A stretch of 64,000 nucleotides of DNA from Fontivivens sp964399735 (lineage in GTDB: Bacteria > Zhuqueibacterota > Zhuqueibacteria > Residuimicrobiales > Krinioviventaceae). The notes under the pieces are model-generated. The model was not told where the DNA came from. It saw only the letters and a program-made list of their open reading frames with translations, and made no database searches. Shown here in pieces: positions 26,858 through 34,314 of the stretch; the first letter of the stretch is position 1, and each line of letters starts with the position of its first letter. The translations under genes were made by a program, and so were the position numbers. The stretch lies in assembly GCA_964399735.1 (NCBI GenBank), contig CAYNSO010000002.1:97102-161101 (forward strand), read 5' to 3'.

Positions 26858-27643
26858 TTAGCCATCAATAATCCTGCCAATACCACCTAAAATAGAGCCT
26901 TCACCTTTACTGCTGCCACCTGAAGCAGGAGCGTGCTGAATAATCCGGTCAGCCAGGCGAGAGAAGGGCAAGCTTTGCAGCCAGATTGTGCCGGTTCCTC
27001 TGAGGGTGGCCAGGAACAAACCTTCACCGCCGAAAAACATGGATTTTAAATTACCGGCGCGCTGAATATCATAATCCAGTCCCGGTGTAAATGCTGCTAT
27101 ACAACCGGTATCAATTTTCATTACCTCATTTTTAAGCGTTTTTTTTACAATTGTACCGCCGGCGTGAACAAACACCATTCCGTCGCCAAGCAAACGTTGT
27201 AAAATAAAACCTTCGCCGCCAAAGAAACCGGTGCCGAGTCGTTTGGCAAAAGCAATACTGACCTGGGTTCCAAAAGCGGCACACAAAAACGCATCTTTTT
27301 GGCAAATTAACTCGCCGCCAACAAGAGACATATCAACCGGGATTATTTTTCCGGGGTATGGCGCTGCAAAAGCAACATGCCGTTTAATACTGCTTGTATT
27401 GGTAAAATGCGTCATAAAAAGTGATTCGCCGGTAATAGTTCTCTTGGCCACATTAAGCAGTTTGCCCATAAAGCCCTGATCCGGCTGTGAACCATCGCCC
27501 ATTTTCGCTTCAAAACCGATCCCGTCTTCCATCCAGTTCATGGCGCCGGCTTCGGCTATGACTGTTTCAGAAGGGTCAAGTTCGACTTCGACAACTTGCA
27601 AATCATCGCCTATTACTTCATAATCCAGCTTGTGACATTTCAT
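26858..27643 (-). CDS. TIGR00266/AIM24 family beta-sheet protein
   Basis: A 261-residue protein without signal peptide. It has the standard opening EVIGDDLQVVEVELDPSETV, the AEAGAMNWM motif, GFFGGEGFILQRLLGDG and a C-terminal Gly-rich tail (ASGGSSKGEG). The family (TIGR00266, AIM24/DUF124) forms a trimeric beta-fold of unknown role. It lies 39 bp after queA on the same strand and is probably co-transcribed with it. Confidence 0.92.
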   Translation of the reverse strand: MKCHKLDYEVIGDDLQVVEVELDPSETVIAEAGAMNWMEDGIGFEAKMGDGSQPDQGFMGKLLNVAKRTITGESLFMTHFTNTSSIKRHVAFAAPYPGKIIPVDMSLVGGELICQKDAFLCAAFGTQVSIAFAKRLGTGFFGGEGFILQRLLGDGMVFVHAGGTIVKKTLKNEVMKIDTGCIAAFTPGLDYDIQRAGNLKSMFFGGEGLFLATLRGTGTIWLQSLPFSRLADRIIQHAPASGGSSKGEGSILGGIGRIIDG

Positions 27644-27682
27644 AGGGGGTCTCCATTCATCATTATAATTATTACGGATTTA

Positions 27683-28675
27683 TCATTTTAATAACAACAT
27701 GGCATCGCCAAGACTGAAAAAACGATACCTTTTTTGTACCGCCTGCTCATACGCTGCACGAATGCGTTCCCATCCGTAAAAAGCGCTAACCAGCAACAAG
27801 AGCGTTGATTTTGGCAGGTGGAAATTGGTTATTAATCCATGCACCGGGGTTTTAAATTCATAACCGGGATAAATAAACAGTTCGGAAAATTCTTGTTTAG
27901 CCTCTACCCTGCCGCTTACCTGGGCTGATGATTCAATTGCCTTTAATGCAGTTGTGCCGGTGACAAACAGCCGGGGCGCATTGTTAATAATAGCGGCATT
28001 TTCTTCATCAATAATATAATATTCCGGTTCCATTTTATGCTGTACAATACCGGGGTCGCGTACCGGTAAAAAAGTGCCAAACCCGATATGCAGCGTTACA
28101 AACGCGGTTTTAACTCCTTTACGTTTTAGAGCCTGTAAAAGATTCATTGTAAAATGCAAACCGGAAGTCGGCGCTGCCAGCGAACCGGGAGCTGAAGCAT
28201 AGACAGTTTGATACTCATCCCCGACGGTTCTTTTTATGTACGGAGGATTGGGATAAAGGTTTTGATCAATTACCTCAGCAAGCGGCTGATCGAGTTGCAC
28301 ATAAAATATATCATTCTGCTGGTCAACCACACGGGCATGAATTTTTCCAAAAACAAACTCGTTGCCAATACGTACTTTGGAGCACTGAATACGAGCGGTA
28401 ACTGTATGATCATTCACCGGTTGCATAATGATCATTTCCGCGACCGCCCCGGATACCTTGTTGCCAATGAGTTTATTTTTCATAACTCGTGTGTGATTCA
28501 TCACCAGCACATCGTCTTTTTGAAAATGATCGACAATGTTGTAAAAACGTTTATGTAAAACAGTCTCGCCCTGCACAACCATTAACCGTGAGTAACTTCT
28601 TGGTGTAACCGCAGTTTGCGCGACAAGTTCACGAGGAAGGTCATAATTAAAATCGTCCAGAGTCATCCGGCGCAC
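27683..28675 (-). CDS. queA: S-adenosylmethionine:tRNA ribosyltransferase-isomerase
   Basis: A 330-residue enzyme that transfers and isomerises the ribose of SAM onto 7-aminomethyl-deazaguanine in tRNA, giving epoxyqueuosine. It contains the opening DFNYDLPRELVAQ, APTSGLHFT, HIGFGTFLPV and the C-terminal TNFHLPKSTLLLLVSAF. The length suits the family. It begins 10 bp after the HAD phosphatase gene and precedes the TIGR00266 gene. Other queuosine genes are not in the window. Confidence 0.97.
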   Translation of the reverse strand: MRRMTLDDFNYDLPRELVAQTAVTPRSYSRLMVVQGETVLHKRFYNIVDHFQKDDVLVMNHTRVMKNKLIGNKVSGAVAEMIIMQPVNDHTVTARIQCSKVRIGNEFVFGKIHARVVDQQNDIFYVQLDQPLAEVIDQNLYPNPPYIKRTVGDEYQTVYASAPGSLAAPTSGLHFTMNLLQALKRKGVKTAFVTLHIGFGTFLPVRDPGIVQHKMEPEYYIIDEENAAIINNAPRLFVTGTTALKAIESSAQVSGRVEAKQEFSELFIYPGYEFKTPVHGLITNFHLPKSTLLLLVSAFYGWERIRAAYEQAVQKRYRFFSLGDAMLLLK

Positions 28676-28685
28676 CGTCGCGATT

Positions 28686-29366
28686 TCAACCTAAAACCCG
28701 CAGAATACGTTCAGTATCCTGCAGATTGGTAAATAAATAATCGGGATCATGCTGCTGCAGCTGCTCCATTGAGTAACTACTTGTGGCAACAGCAATTGAA
28801 ACCGCGCCATGCGGCTTGGCGCATTTAATATCCGAAGGGGTATCACCAATAACATATACCTGGTCGGGTGCAGGATGAATATGATAAATATCTGTAAAGC
28901 GCCGGACGGCAAAAGGCAGCAACTCTTCGCGTACGCCGGAATCATCGGCAAAGGCGCCGAAACGGAAATAATTGTTCAAATCAAAATGACCAATTTTAAT
29001 ACGGCCGCTGGTTTCCCAGTTACCGGTTAGCAAACCCAGGTACACATCTTGACGTTTAGCCAACAGCGGTAACAGGTCGCTGATACCGGGCATCAATGCT
29101 TTACCGTTACCGGGCGCTTGAATCTCTTTTTCAAGCAACTTGAAGTAAACAGTTTTATAATAATCGAAACGCTCCTGATTCCAAGTCACACCGGTTTCAT
29201 TCAAAGCGTCAATTAATATTGAAGTATCTGTACGGCCGGCCAGGTTGATATGCAACAAGGCATCTTTAACTCCAAAAACCTGAAAAAAGGCCTCATTCAT
29301 AGCCCGCAAACCGGCTCCGCCGCTCAACATCAAGGTGCCGTCAATATCAAAAAGCAATACTTTCAC
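28686..29366 (-). CDS. HAD superfamily phosphatase (phosphoglycolate phosphatase-like)
   Basis: A 226-residue hydrolase with the nucleophile motif DIDGTLM (6-12), a helical cap (about 15-90), motif II in LLTGNWE and motif IV in GDTPSDIKCAKPHGA. The layout fits phosphoglycolate or pyrophosphatase-type HAD enzymes; substrate cannot be assigned. It is directly upstream of queA with a 10-bp gap. Confidence 0.88.
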   Translation of the reverse strand: MKVLLFDIDGTLMLSGGAGLRAMNEAFFQVFGVKDALLHINLAGRTDTSILIDALNETGVTWNQERFDYYKTVYFKLLEKEIQAPGNGKALMPGISDLLPLLAKRQDVYLGLLTGNWETSGRIKIGHFDLNNYFRFGAFADDSGVREELLPFAVRRFTDIYHIHPAPDQVYVIGDTPSDIKCAKPHGAVSIAVATSSYSMEQLQQHDPDYLFTNLQDTERILRVLG

Positions 29367-29484
29367 GTGTGGTTTTCCAAAAATAATTTTCTAAATGTTT
29401 ATCTGTATGCGTAAATCAGTGCGTTGATATACATTATACACTTTTTTACCACTTATTATTCATAAATTAAGGCTTGCATAACTA

Positions 29485-29670
29485 TCACATAAAGCGGCGC
29501 ACCAGACTGATCAACGCCTGAATGATCGGCCAGGCGAACAGAATGATCATCAACAGAGCTACCCATTTTACAGGGGATTTCTGATGCGGGAACTCGTACC
29601 CGCAGATCGGGCAAGCCGGGCTCTTTTTATCAACCATCATCGCACAGGATGGACATTCTTTTTGTGACAC
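29485..29670 (-). CDS. Small zinc-ribbon membrane protein
   Basis: A 61-residue protein with two CxxC knuckles (ECPSCAMMV and ACPICGYEF) forming a zinc ribbon and then a transmembrane helix (WVALLMIILFAWPIIQALI) near the C-terminus. The start is GTG 29670, with AAAGGAG 6 bases upstream; an in-frame ATG at 29688 lies before that site. Function is unknown; similar ribbon-helix proteins are common in FCB genomes. Confidence 0.75.
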   Translation of the reverse strand: MSQKECPSCAMMVDKKSPACPICGYEFPHQKSPVKWVALLMIILFAWPIIQALISLVRRFM

Positions 29671-29935
29671 GTGCTCTCCTTTAAACAAGTAATAAAATAC
29701 ACAACTTGCAGCAAATTATCAAGCTGAAAGAAAACTACCGGCGTTGTAATAATTTCAGAAATATTATTTATGCGGGAGTTGCGAACAAGTGTTGACAATC
29801 CGAAAACTATTTAATATATTGACACGTTGGTAAATCAGCAGCAAAAGCATGCAATTAATCGCTGCTCCATAATACAGCAACTACTGTGTTCTTTTGCCCG
29901 ATAAATAAAGAGTTACACCAAAAAAAGGATGACTG

Positions 29936-30151
29936 ATGAAGGTTTCGATTGAATATTGTACTATGTGAAACTATTACCCCCAGGCAGCCAGGCTGGCTGC
30001 GGAAATTGAAAACAAATATCATATTAAAGTTACCCTTATCAAGTCGGGAGGCGGAGTGTTTCAAGTGCGCAAGGATGATGCACTGATTTTTTCCAAGCAA
30101 GCAACCGGACGTTTTCCCGAAACAAGCGAAATTTTTATAAAACTGGGATAA
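29936..30151 (+). CDS. SelW/Rdx family selenoprotein with CxxU redox motif
   Basis: This 71-residue gene is invisible to ordinary ORF calling because codon 11 is TGA (29966-29968). Read through as selenocysteine, the protein begins MKVSIEYCTMU and gives the thioredoxin-like CxxU of the SelW/SelT/SelH (Rdx) family at residues 8-11. The family hallmarks continue on the other side of the TGA in the same frame: a helix (YPQAARLAAEIENKY), LIKSGGGVF and a C-terminal LIFSKQATGRFPE, ending at TAA. An AAGGAT site lies 5 bases before ATG 29936. A SECIS-like hairpin follows the TGA. The TPR gene starts 12 bp later. A Cys-to-TGA pseudogene is the alternative, but intact frame and hairpin argue against it. 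SelA, SelB, SelC and SelD are not in the window. Confidence 0.9.
29984..30000 (+). promoter_or_regulatory. Bacterial SECIS-like hairpin
   Basis: A perfect 7-bp stem (GCAGCCA, 29984-29990, with TGGCTGC, 29994-30000) closes a GGC loop that opens with G. The loop begins 23 bases after the last base of the TGA codon, within the distance known for bacterial SECIS elements, which lie inside the coding region and bind SelB. CC residues at 29979-29980 can pair with GG at 30001-30002 across a small internal loop. This is base-pairing seen by eye, not a computed fold. Confidence 0.65.
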
Positions 30152-30163
30152 GACCGGATTTTT

Positions 30164-31204
30164 ATGTCATTAACGATTCAAGAAAACCTGCAAGCAGCAG
30201 AAAAATTAATGATTCAGGGGAAAACAAAACAGGCCTGTCTGTTACTTGAGCAATTATCAACAGAAAATCCCGATAATATAACCATTCAGACGCTAACAGC
30301 CCGTTCTTATCTGGCATTGGGAAATACCGAACAAGCGTATAAAATTTACACGCCGCTGTCCATCGCTTCGAGGCCGGAATATGCCGAGGCTCGCCCGGAA
30401 GCGCTGTTGGCGCTGGGTAAATACAAAGCCGCCCTGCATGATTACGAAGCATACTTTAAACGTTCCGGCGAAGTATTGTTTCTTGCCGCCCTGGCTGCCT
30501 ATAAATGCGGTGTAATTGTCAAAGCCAGGTTGTTGCTTAAACAGGCGGTAAGCAGACAATATGAATGGAATGAAAATACATTGGCAGATGCGTTGGTACT
30601 GCATGTTTTACCGGGGTTTGAATTTATGGATTTTGAACAACTGTATCTCGATGCGGTTGAGCAGGTTGAAAATCCAACAGATAATTATAACAACCGCTGG
30701 ATGTCAATCAGCATACCTGTATTTGAATTCTTGCAAAATCCGGCACAGAAAAAACAAAATATGTCACAACTACTGAATTTATTGGGTACAACCGAGTTTA
30801 CTGCGGTTTTTGAGAACGGCAAAACCGAACTGGAAAACATGTTGCAGGAAATGACCGATCTGGAAACCGATGCCCGTTTTGGTCTGGAAGCGTTAAAGTT
30901 GTTGCAGGAAAACAAGTATTCTGCATTAGCCGGGCTGCTGATGGCTCTGCTGCTGGAACAAACCAGTCGAGACTGTGCGTTATTTGGTCTGGATCAAAAA
31001 TTTATCAAATCTTCACAATTACAACAACTGCTGGTTGCACTCCCCCTGGGTATCGCTACGGCGTTATTATTACTTTTCTCTATCGCCAATCCCCTCGAAC
31101 AGCATCATGAACAAATACAAAAAATGGATGAAAATATAGTAACAGGTTTGTTAGTATTATGTGTTGTTACCTGTAACCGGGAAATAAAAAAGTTGCAGAA
31201 CTGA
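30164..31204 (+). CDS. TPR protein with C-terminal membrane segment
   Basis: A 346-residue protein. Residues 1-130 contain three to four TPR-type repeats (NLQAAEKLMIQGKTKQA, ARSYLALGNTEQAYKIY, ALLALGKYKAALHDYEAYF). The middle part is helical without a recognised domain, and a hydrophobic segment (LLVALPLGIATALLLLFSI) lies near 288-306 with a second weak one near 325. It follows the selenoprotein gene by 12 bp and is probably co-transcribed. Its role is unknown. Confidence 0.7.
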   Translation: MSLTIQENLQAAEKLMIQGKTKQACLLLEQLSTENPDNITIQTLTARSYLALGNTEQAYKIYTPLSIASRPEYAEARPEALLALGKYKAALHDYEAYFKRSGEVLFLAALAAYKCGVIVKARLLLKQAVSRQYEWNENTLADALVLHVLPGFEFMDFEQLYLDAVEQVENPTDNYNNRWMSISIPVFEFLQNPAQKKQNMSQLLNLLGTTEFTAVFENGKTELENMLQEMTDLETDARFGLEALKLLQENKYSALAGLLMALLLEQTSRDCALFGLDQKFIKSSQLQQLLVALPLGIATALLLLFSIANPLEQHHEQIQKMDENIVTGLLVLCVVTCNREIKKLQN

Positions 31205-31239
31205 GATTCTCCAAAAAACTGAAAAAAGGAGGTTTGCTT

Positions 31240-32790
31240 ATGCTGGCCGAATTTCGCAATGAAAGTTATATGGATTTTTCCAAACCCGAACATGCACAGG
31301 CACAAAAAGAAGCGCTGCAAAAAGTAAAAGATCAGTTTGACAAAACCTGGCCCCTCTATATTGACGGCAAGGATGTTACCACCAACGCCGTGTATAAAAG
31401 TTATAATCCTTCGCGCAAGGAAGAAGTGGTCGGTACATTTTACAAAGCCGGAAAAAAGGAAGTGGATATAGCAATGGATGCAGCATTACGGGCTTTTGAA
31501 AAATGGAAAAAAGTTGCGCCAAAAGAACGGGCGATTGTGCTGCTCAAAGCCGCGCAGATCATGCGCAAAAGGAAATATGAAATCAACGCCTGGATGATCT
31601 ATGAAACCGGCAAAAGCTGGGCAGAAGCTGAGGCCGACACTTCGGAAGCGGTCGATTTTCTGGATTTTTACGGTCGGGAAATGATTCGCTGGAGTGAAAT
31701 CAAGGGCGCCACATCGTTCCCGAATGAATACCCGGAACAAGTCTATATTCCGCTGGGCGTGGGTGCGGCCATTCCGCCGTGGAATTTCCCCATGGCTATT
31801 CTTACCGGAATGACCACTGCCGCGATCGTCGCCGGCAATACCGTGCTGCTCAAACCGGCCAGCGATTCTCCCGCTATTGGTTACCGCCTTGTCGAGATCA
31901 TGCGCGAAGCGGGCCTGCCGGACGGTGTACTCAACTTTATCCCCGGCAGCGGCGCAGAAATAGGCGACTATATTGTACAGCATCCGAAAACGCGTTTTAT
32001 CAGCTTTACCGGCTCCAAAGAAGTGGGCTTGCGCATCAACGAGCTGGCCAGCCGCCTTTCACCCGGCCAAATCTGGATCAAGCGGGTGATTACAGAAATG
32101 GGTGGCAAGGATACTATTGTGGTAGACAGCGAAGCCAACCTTGAAGATGCCGCTGCAAATATCGTCGCATCAGCATTCGGTTTTCAGGGACAAAAATGCT
32201 CGGCTTGCTCGCGTGCCATTCTGGTTGAAGATATACATGACCAGGTTTTGGAAATGGTAGTTGAACGCGCCAATAAACTCAGCGTTGGCGATGTGGAAGA
32301 CCCGGCGTTTTATATGGGGCCGGTGATTAACAAGGCTTCGGAAGAGAAAATACTTTCCTATATTGACTATGGCAAAAAGAACCATAAACTGGTGGCTGGC
32401 GGCAATAAATTATCCGATAAGGGTTATTTCATTGCACCGACGGTCTTTGCCGGGGTGAATCCCGGTTCCAGACTGGATCAGGAAGAAATCTTTGGTCCTG
32501 TGCTGGCGGTACTCAAGGTGAAAAATTTTTCAGAAGCAATACAGATAGCCAACAGTACAGAATATGGCTTGACCGGCGCAGTCTATACCAGAAATCGTTT
32601 CAAGATTGAAACGGCCAAGCAGGAATTTCATGTCGGCAACCTGTACATTAACCGCAAATGCACCGGCGCGATGGTTGGCGCCCATCCCTTTGGCGGCTTT
32701 AACATGAGCGGCACGGACTCGAAAGCCGGCGGTCGCGATTACCTGGGCTTGTTCATGCAAGCCAAGTCTATTAGTGAAAAGCTGCTATAA
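31240..32790 (+). CDS. pruA: L-glutamate gamma-semialdehyde dehydrogenase (P5C dehydrogenase)
   Basis: A 516-residue aldehyde dehydrogenase that oxidises glutamate semialdehyde to glutamate with NAD+, the second step of proline breakdown. It matches the PruA/RocA branch: PLYIDGKDV, the cofactor-binding IPPWNFPMAI, FTGSKEVG, catalytic Glu in ITEMGGKD and catalytic Cys in QGQKCSACSRAI. I take ATG 31240, 7 bases after AAAAGGAGG, over TTG 31234. No proline dehydrogenase is adjacent. The gene looks noticeably richer in G and C than its neighbours. Confidence 0.93.
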   Translation: MLAEFRNESYMDFSKPEHAQAQKEALQKVKDQFDKTWPLYIDGKDVTTNAVYKSYNPSRKEEVVGTFYKAGKKEVDIAMDAALRAFEKWKKVAPKERAIVLLKAAQIMRKRKYEINAWMIYETGKSWAEAEADTSEAVDFLDFYGREMIRWSEIKGATSFPNEYPEQVYIPLGVGAAIPPWNFPMAILTGMTTAAIVAGNTVLLKPASDSPAIGYRLVEIMREAGLPDGVLNFIPGSGAEIGDYIVQHPKTRFISFTGSKEVGLRINELASRLSPGQIWIKRVITEMGGKDTIVVDSEANLEDAAANIVASAFGFQGQKCSACSRAILVEDIHDQVLEMVVERANKLSVGDVEDPAFYMGPVINKASEEKILSYIDYGKKNHKLVAGGNKLSDKGYFIAPTVFAGVNPGSRLDQEEIFGPVLAVLKVKNFSEAIQIANSTEYGLTGAVYTRNRFKIETAKQEFHVGNLYINRKCTGAMVGAHPFGGFNMSGTDSKAGGRDYLGLFMQAKSISEKLL

Positions 32791-32813
32791 CAAGTTGGCA
32801 GTGTATTGATTCG

Positions 32814-32850
32814 ACAGCAGGGGTAATTTATTATTGCCCCTGCTGTTTTT
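32814..32850 (+). terminator. Intrinsic terminator after pruA
   Basis: A 10-bp stem (ACAGCAGGGG, 32814-32823, with CCCCTGCTGT, 32837-32846) is followed by T residues, 24 bases after the stop codon. Confidence 0.85.
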
Positions 32851-33513
32851 ACAAGTAGCTGCCAGTTGTTAATTTCAGTCAAATTGTCAGTTTTTAGTTA
32901 TTAATGTATATCTAATTTTTCCCGGGAAAGGCAAGAATCATTTCTTCTTTGTGAGATTTTCATTCAATAGCAGCAAAAGTTCTGTTTTATGTTTCACTTC
33001 TCACTTTTGACGTTTCACATCTAGCCACGATCGTATATTCAATTTTGCGAGGCGCGCGGATATGGATGTTAATTTATAATGGGACGGTAGAAAAATAGCC
33101 ATACACTGGTGGATCAAAAACAGTCCGCAGGTGCTTATAATATCAGCTTTTATGGGGTAATTTACCAGTTGCGGGTATTTTATAAACTGAGGCTGTATCA
33201 AAAGCCCCAATTTGAGAAGGGTTAATAAAGCATAAAACTATTTTGTCATTTCAAGCGAAGCGAAAAATCTTGTTTTTCAATATGTTAGCGATAAAAGATT
33301 CCTCGTCGCTTCGCTCCTCGGAATGACATGAATGGTTTTTTTAGGCTTTTGATACAGTCCTGGGCGCAAATTAAAAAGACAATATTTGTAAGTAAATAAA
33401 AAAGAGAATTGATTTTGCCAGTTCCACTACTCTATACCGATTGCTTTACGCAGTGCCGGAATTATTTTTACAGAATTGGATAAAAGATAGAAAAAATCAA
33501 TAAATACAGAGGG
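32851..33513. other. Gene-free stretch between pruA and the cold-shock gene
   Basis: No convincing gene is visible across this AT-rich stretch. It contains a run of near-repeats of 'TTTCAC' (about 32990-33020) and the dispersed inverted-repeat element listed separately at 33189-33360. A minus-strand frame of 69 codons at 33001-33210 is not supported by a ribosome site or recognisable protein pattern. Confidence 0.6.
33189..33360. repeat. MITE-like dispersed element, copy 1
   Basis: A 172-bp non-coding element bounded by inverted ends GAGGCTGTATCAAAAGC (33189-33205) and GCTTTTGATACAGTCC (33345-33360). Inside is a long imperfect palindrome: TGTCATTTCAAGCGAAGCG (from 33244) and its partner ending in TCGGAATGACA. 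Fifty bases (33294-33343) are identical to 61942-61991 in copy 2. No transposase is encoded and no clear target duplication is seen. It could be a miniature transposable element or a REP-like repeat that folds as RNA. Confidence 0.8.
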
Positions 33514-33549
33514 GCAAAAAAAACCCCGGTCAATATAATTAACCGGGGT
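33514..33549 (-). terminator. Intrinsic terminator of the cold-shock gene
   Basis: Read on the minus strand, an 8-bp perfect stem (ACCCCGGT, 33549-33542, with ACCGGGGT, 33530-33523) is followed by eight T residues. It lies just downstream of the minus-strand cold-shock gene. Confidence 0.88.
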
Positions 33550-33567
33550 AATAAATCGAGGTGAAAC

Positions 33568-33768
33568 TTAGATTTTCGAGACGTTGACAGCCTGTAAGCC
33601 CTTTGCGCCACTTTCGACATTAAAACGTACCTGGTCGCCTTCATTCAGCGATTTATAGCCTTCACCTTCAATAGCTTTGAAATGAACAAATACGTCATCG
33701 CCAGATTCACGGGTAATAAAGCCAAAACCTTTTGCGCTGTTAAACCATTTTACGCTTCCTGTTTCCAT
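33568..33768 (-). CDS. Cold-shock domain protein (CspA family)
   Basis: A 66-residue single OB-fold RNA chaperone with RNP1-like KGFGFITRE (14-22) and RNP2-like VFVHF (26-30), and the family opening SVKWFNSAKGF. Such proteins melt RNA secondary structure at low temperature and after other stresses. It has its own terminator. The upstream ~500 bases are gene-free and very AT-rich, so a long structured leader, as on cspA mRNAs, is possible but not shown. Confidence 0.97.
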   Translation of the reverse strand: METGSVKWFNSAKGFGFITRESGDDVFVHFKAIEGEGYKSLNEGDQVRFNVESGAKGLQAVNVSKI

Positions 33769-34314
33769 TTTTTAAATCCTTTACTTTTGTTTGTTCCTTG
33801 TACTGTCTGTCGTCGGGCATTCCAGGCAAAAAAAAATCGCTTTGACTAGTTTTCTATTCGCAGCGAATTTCATTTTATGAGTTGTTATTTTAACAAAACC
33901 ACCTGAACTGAAAAGCTTGAAACAGTGTACTAATTTTTACATATTAATATACAATACAATATTTTAAAATGCAATAAAAAAAATTGCTTTTTTTAAAATA
34001 ATTTACTTTTTTTATCTTGACAAAAAATTATTCTGAACTTGATAATTTTTATGAATAAAGTTCCAAAAATGAATTGCACATGCTTATATTTCTCATATTT
34101 TTTACCAATACCCTGTTGGCTTACTTTTGTTCAAGTGGACTTGTTGTAAAACATTATAATAAAAGGATCTGATTTGACCAGGCGGAAATATTTTGCGTCT
34201 AAAGATTGTACATATATAGAGTTTTGTTCTGGAGAATTGCAGCTTTTACAATTTTAAATCTAGCTGCCGGTTAACAGAAAAATTAATTTTTCATTTACAT
34301 GGGTGTAAAAAATA
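33769..34314. other. AT-rich divergent intergenic region at the edge of the carbohydrate locus
   Basis: About 545 bases separate the minus-strand cold-shock gene from the plus-strand exported toroid/LamG gene. The only clear signal is the plus-strand promoter-like site at 34017-34046. A 32-codon frame at 34051 lacks a ribosome site and is not annotated. No RNA gene or repeat was recognised. Confidence 0.55.
34017..34046 (+). promoter_or_regulatory. Sigma-70-like promoter upstream of the carbohydrate locus
   Basis: A perfect -35 TTGACA (34017-34022) and an 18-base spacer lead to GATAAT (34041-34046), a 5-of-6 match to the -10 box. It would give a leader of about 260 bases before the gene at 34315. 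Confidence 0.5.

Noticed and set aside
29855..30100. Minus-strand 81-codon open frame
   Set aside because: It lies across the start of the SelW-like gene in antisense, has no ribosome site and no recognisable protein pattern; the plus-strand family match is much stronger.
33001..33210. Minus-strand 69-codon open frame next to the dispersed element
   Set aside because: It runs into the repeat, lacks a Shine-Dalgarno and does not look like a protein family.
34051..34149. 32-codon frame in the leader before 34315, possible leader peptide
   Set aside because: No ribosome site, low-complexity composition and no attenuator hairpin pair seen.
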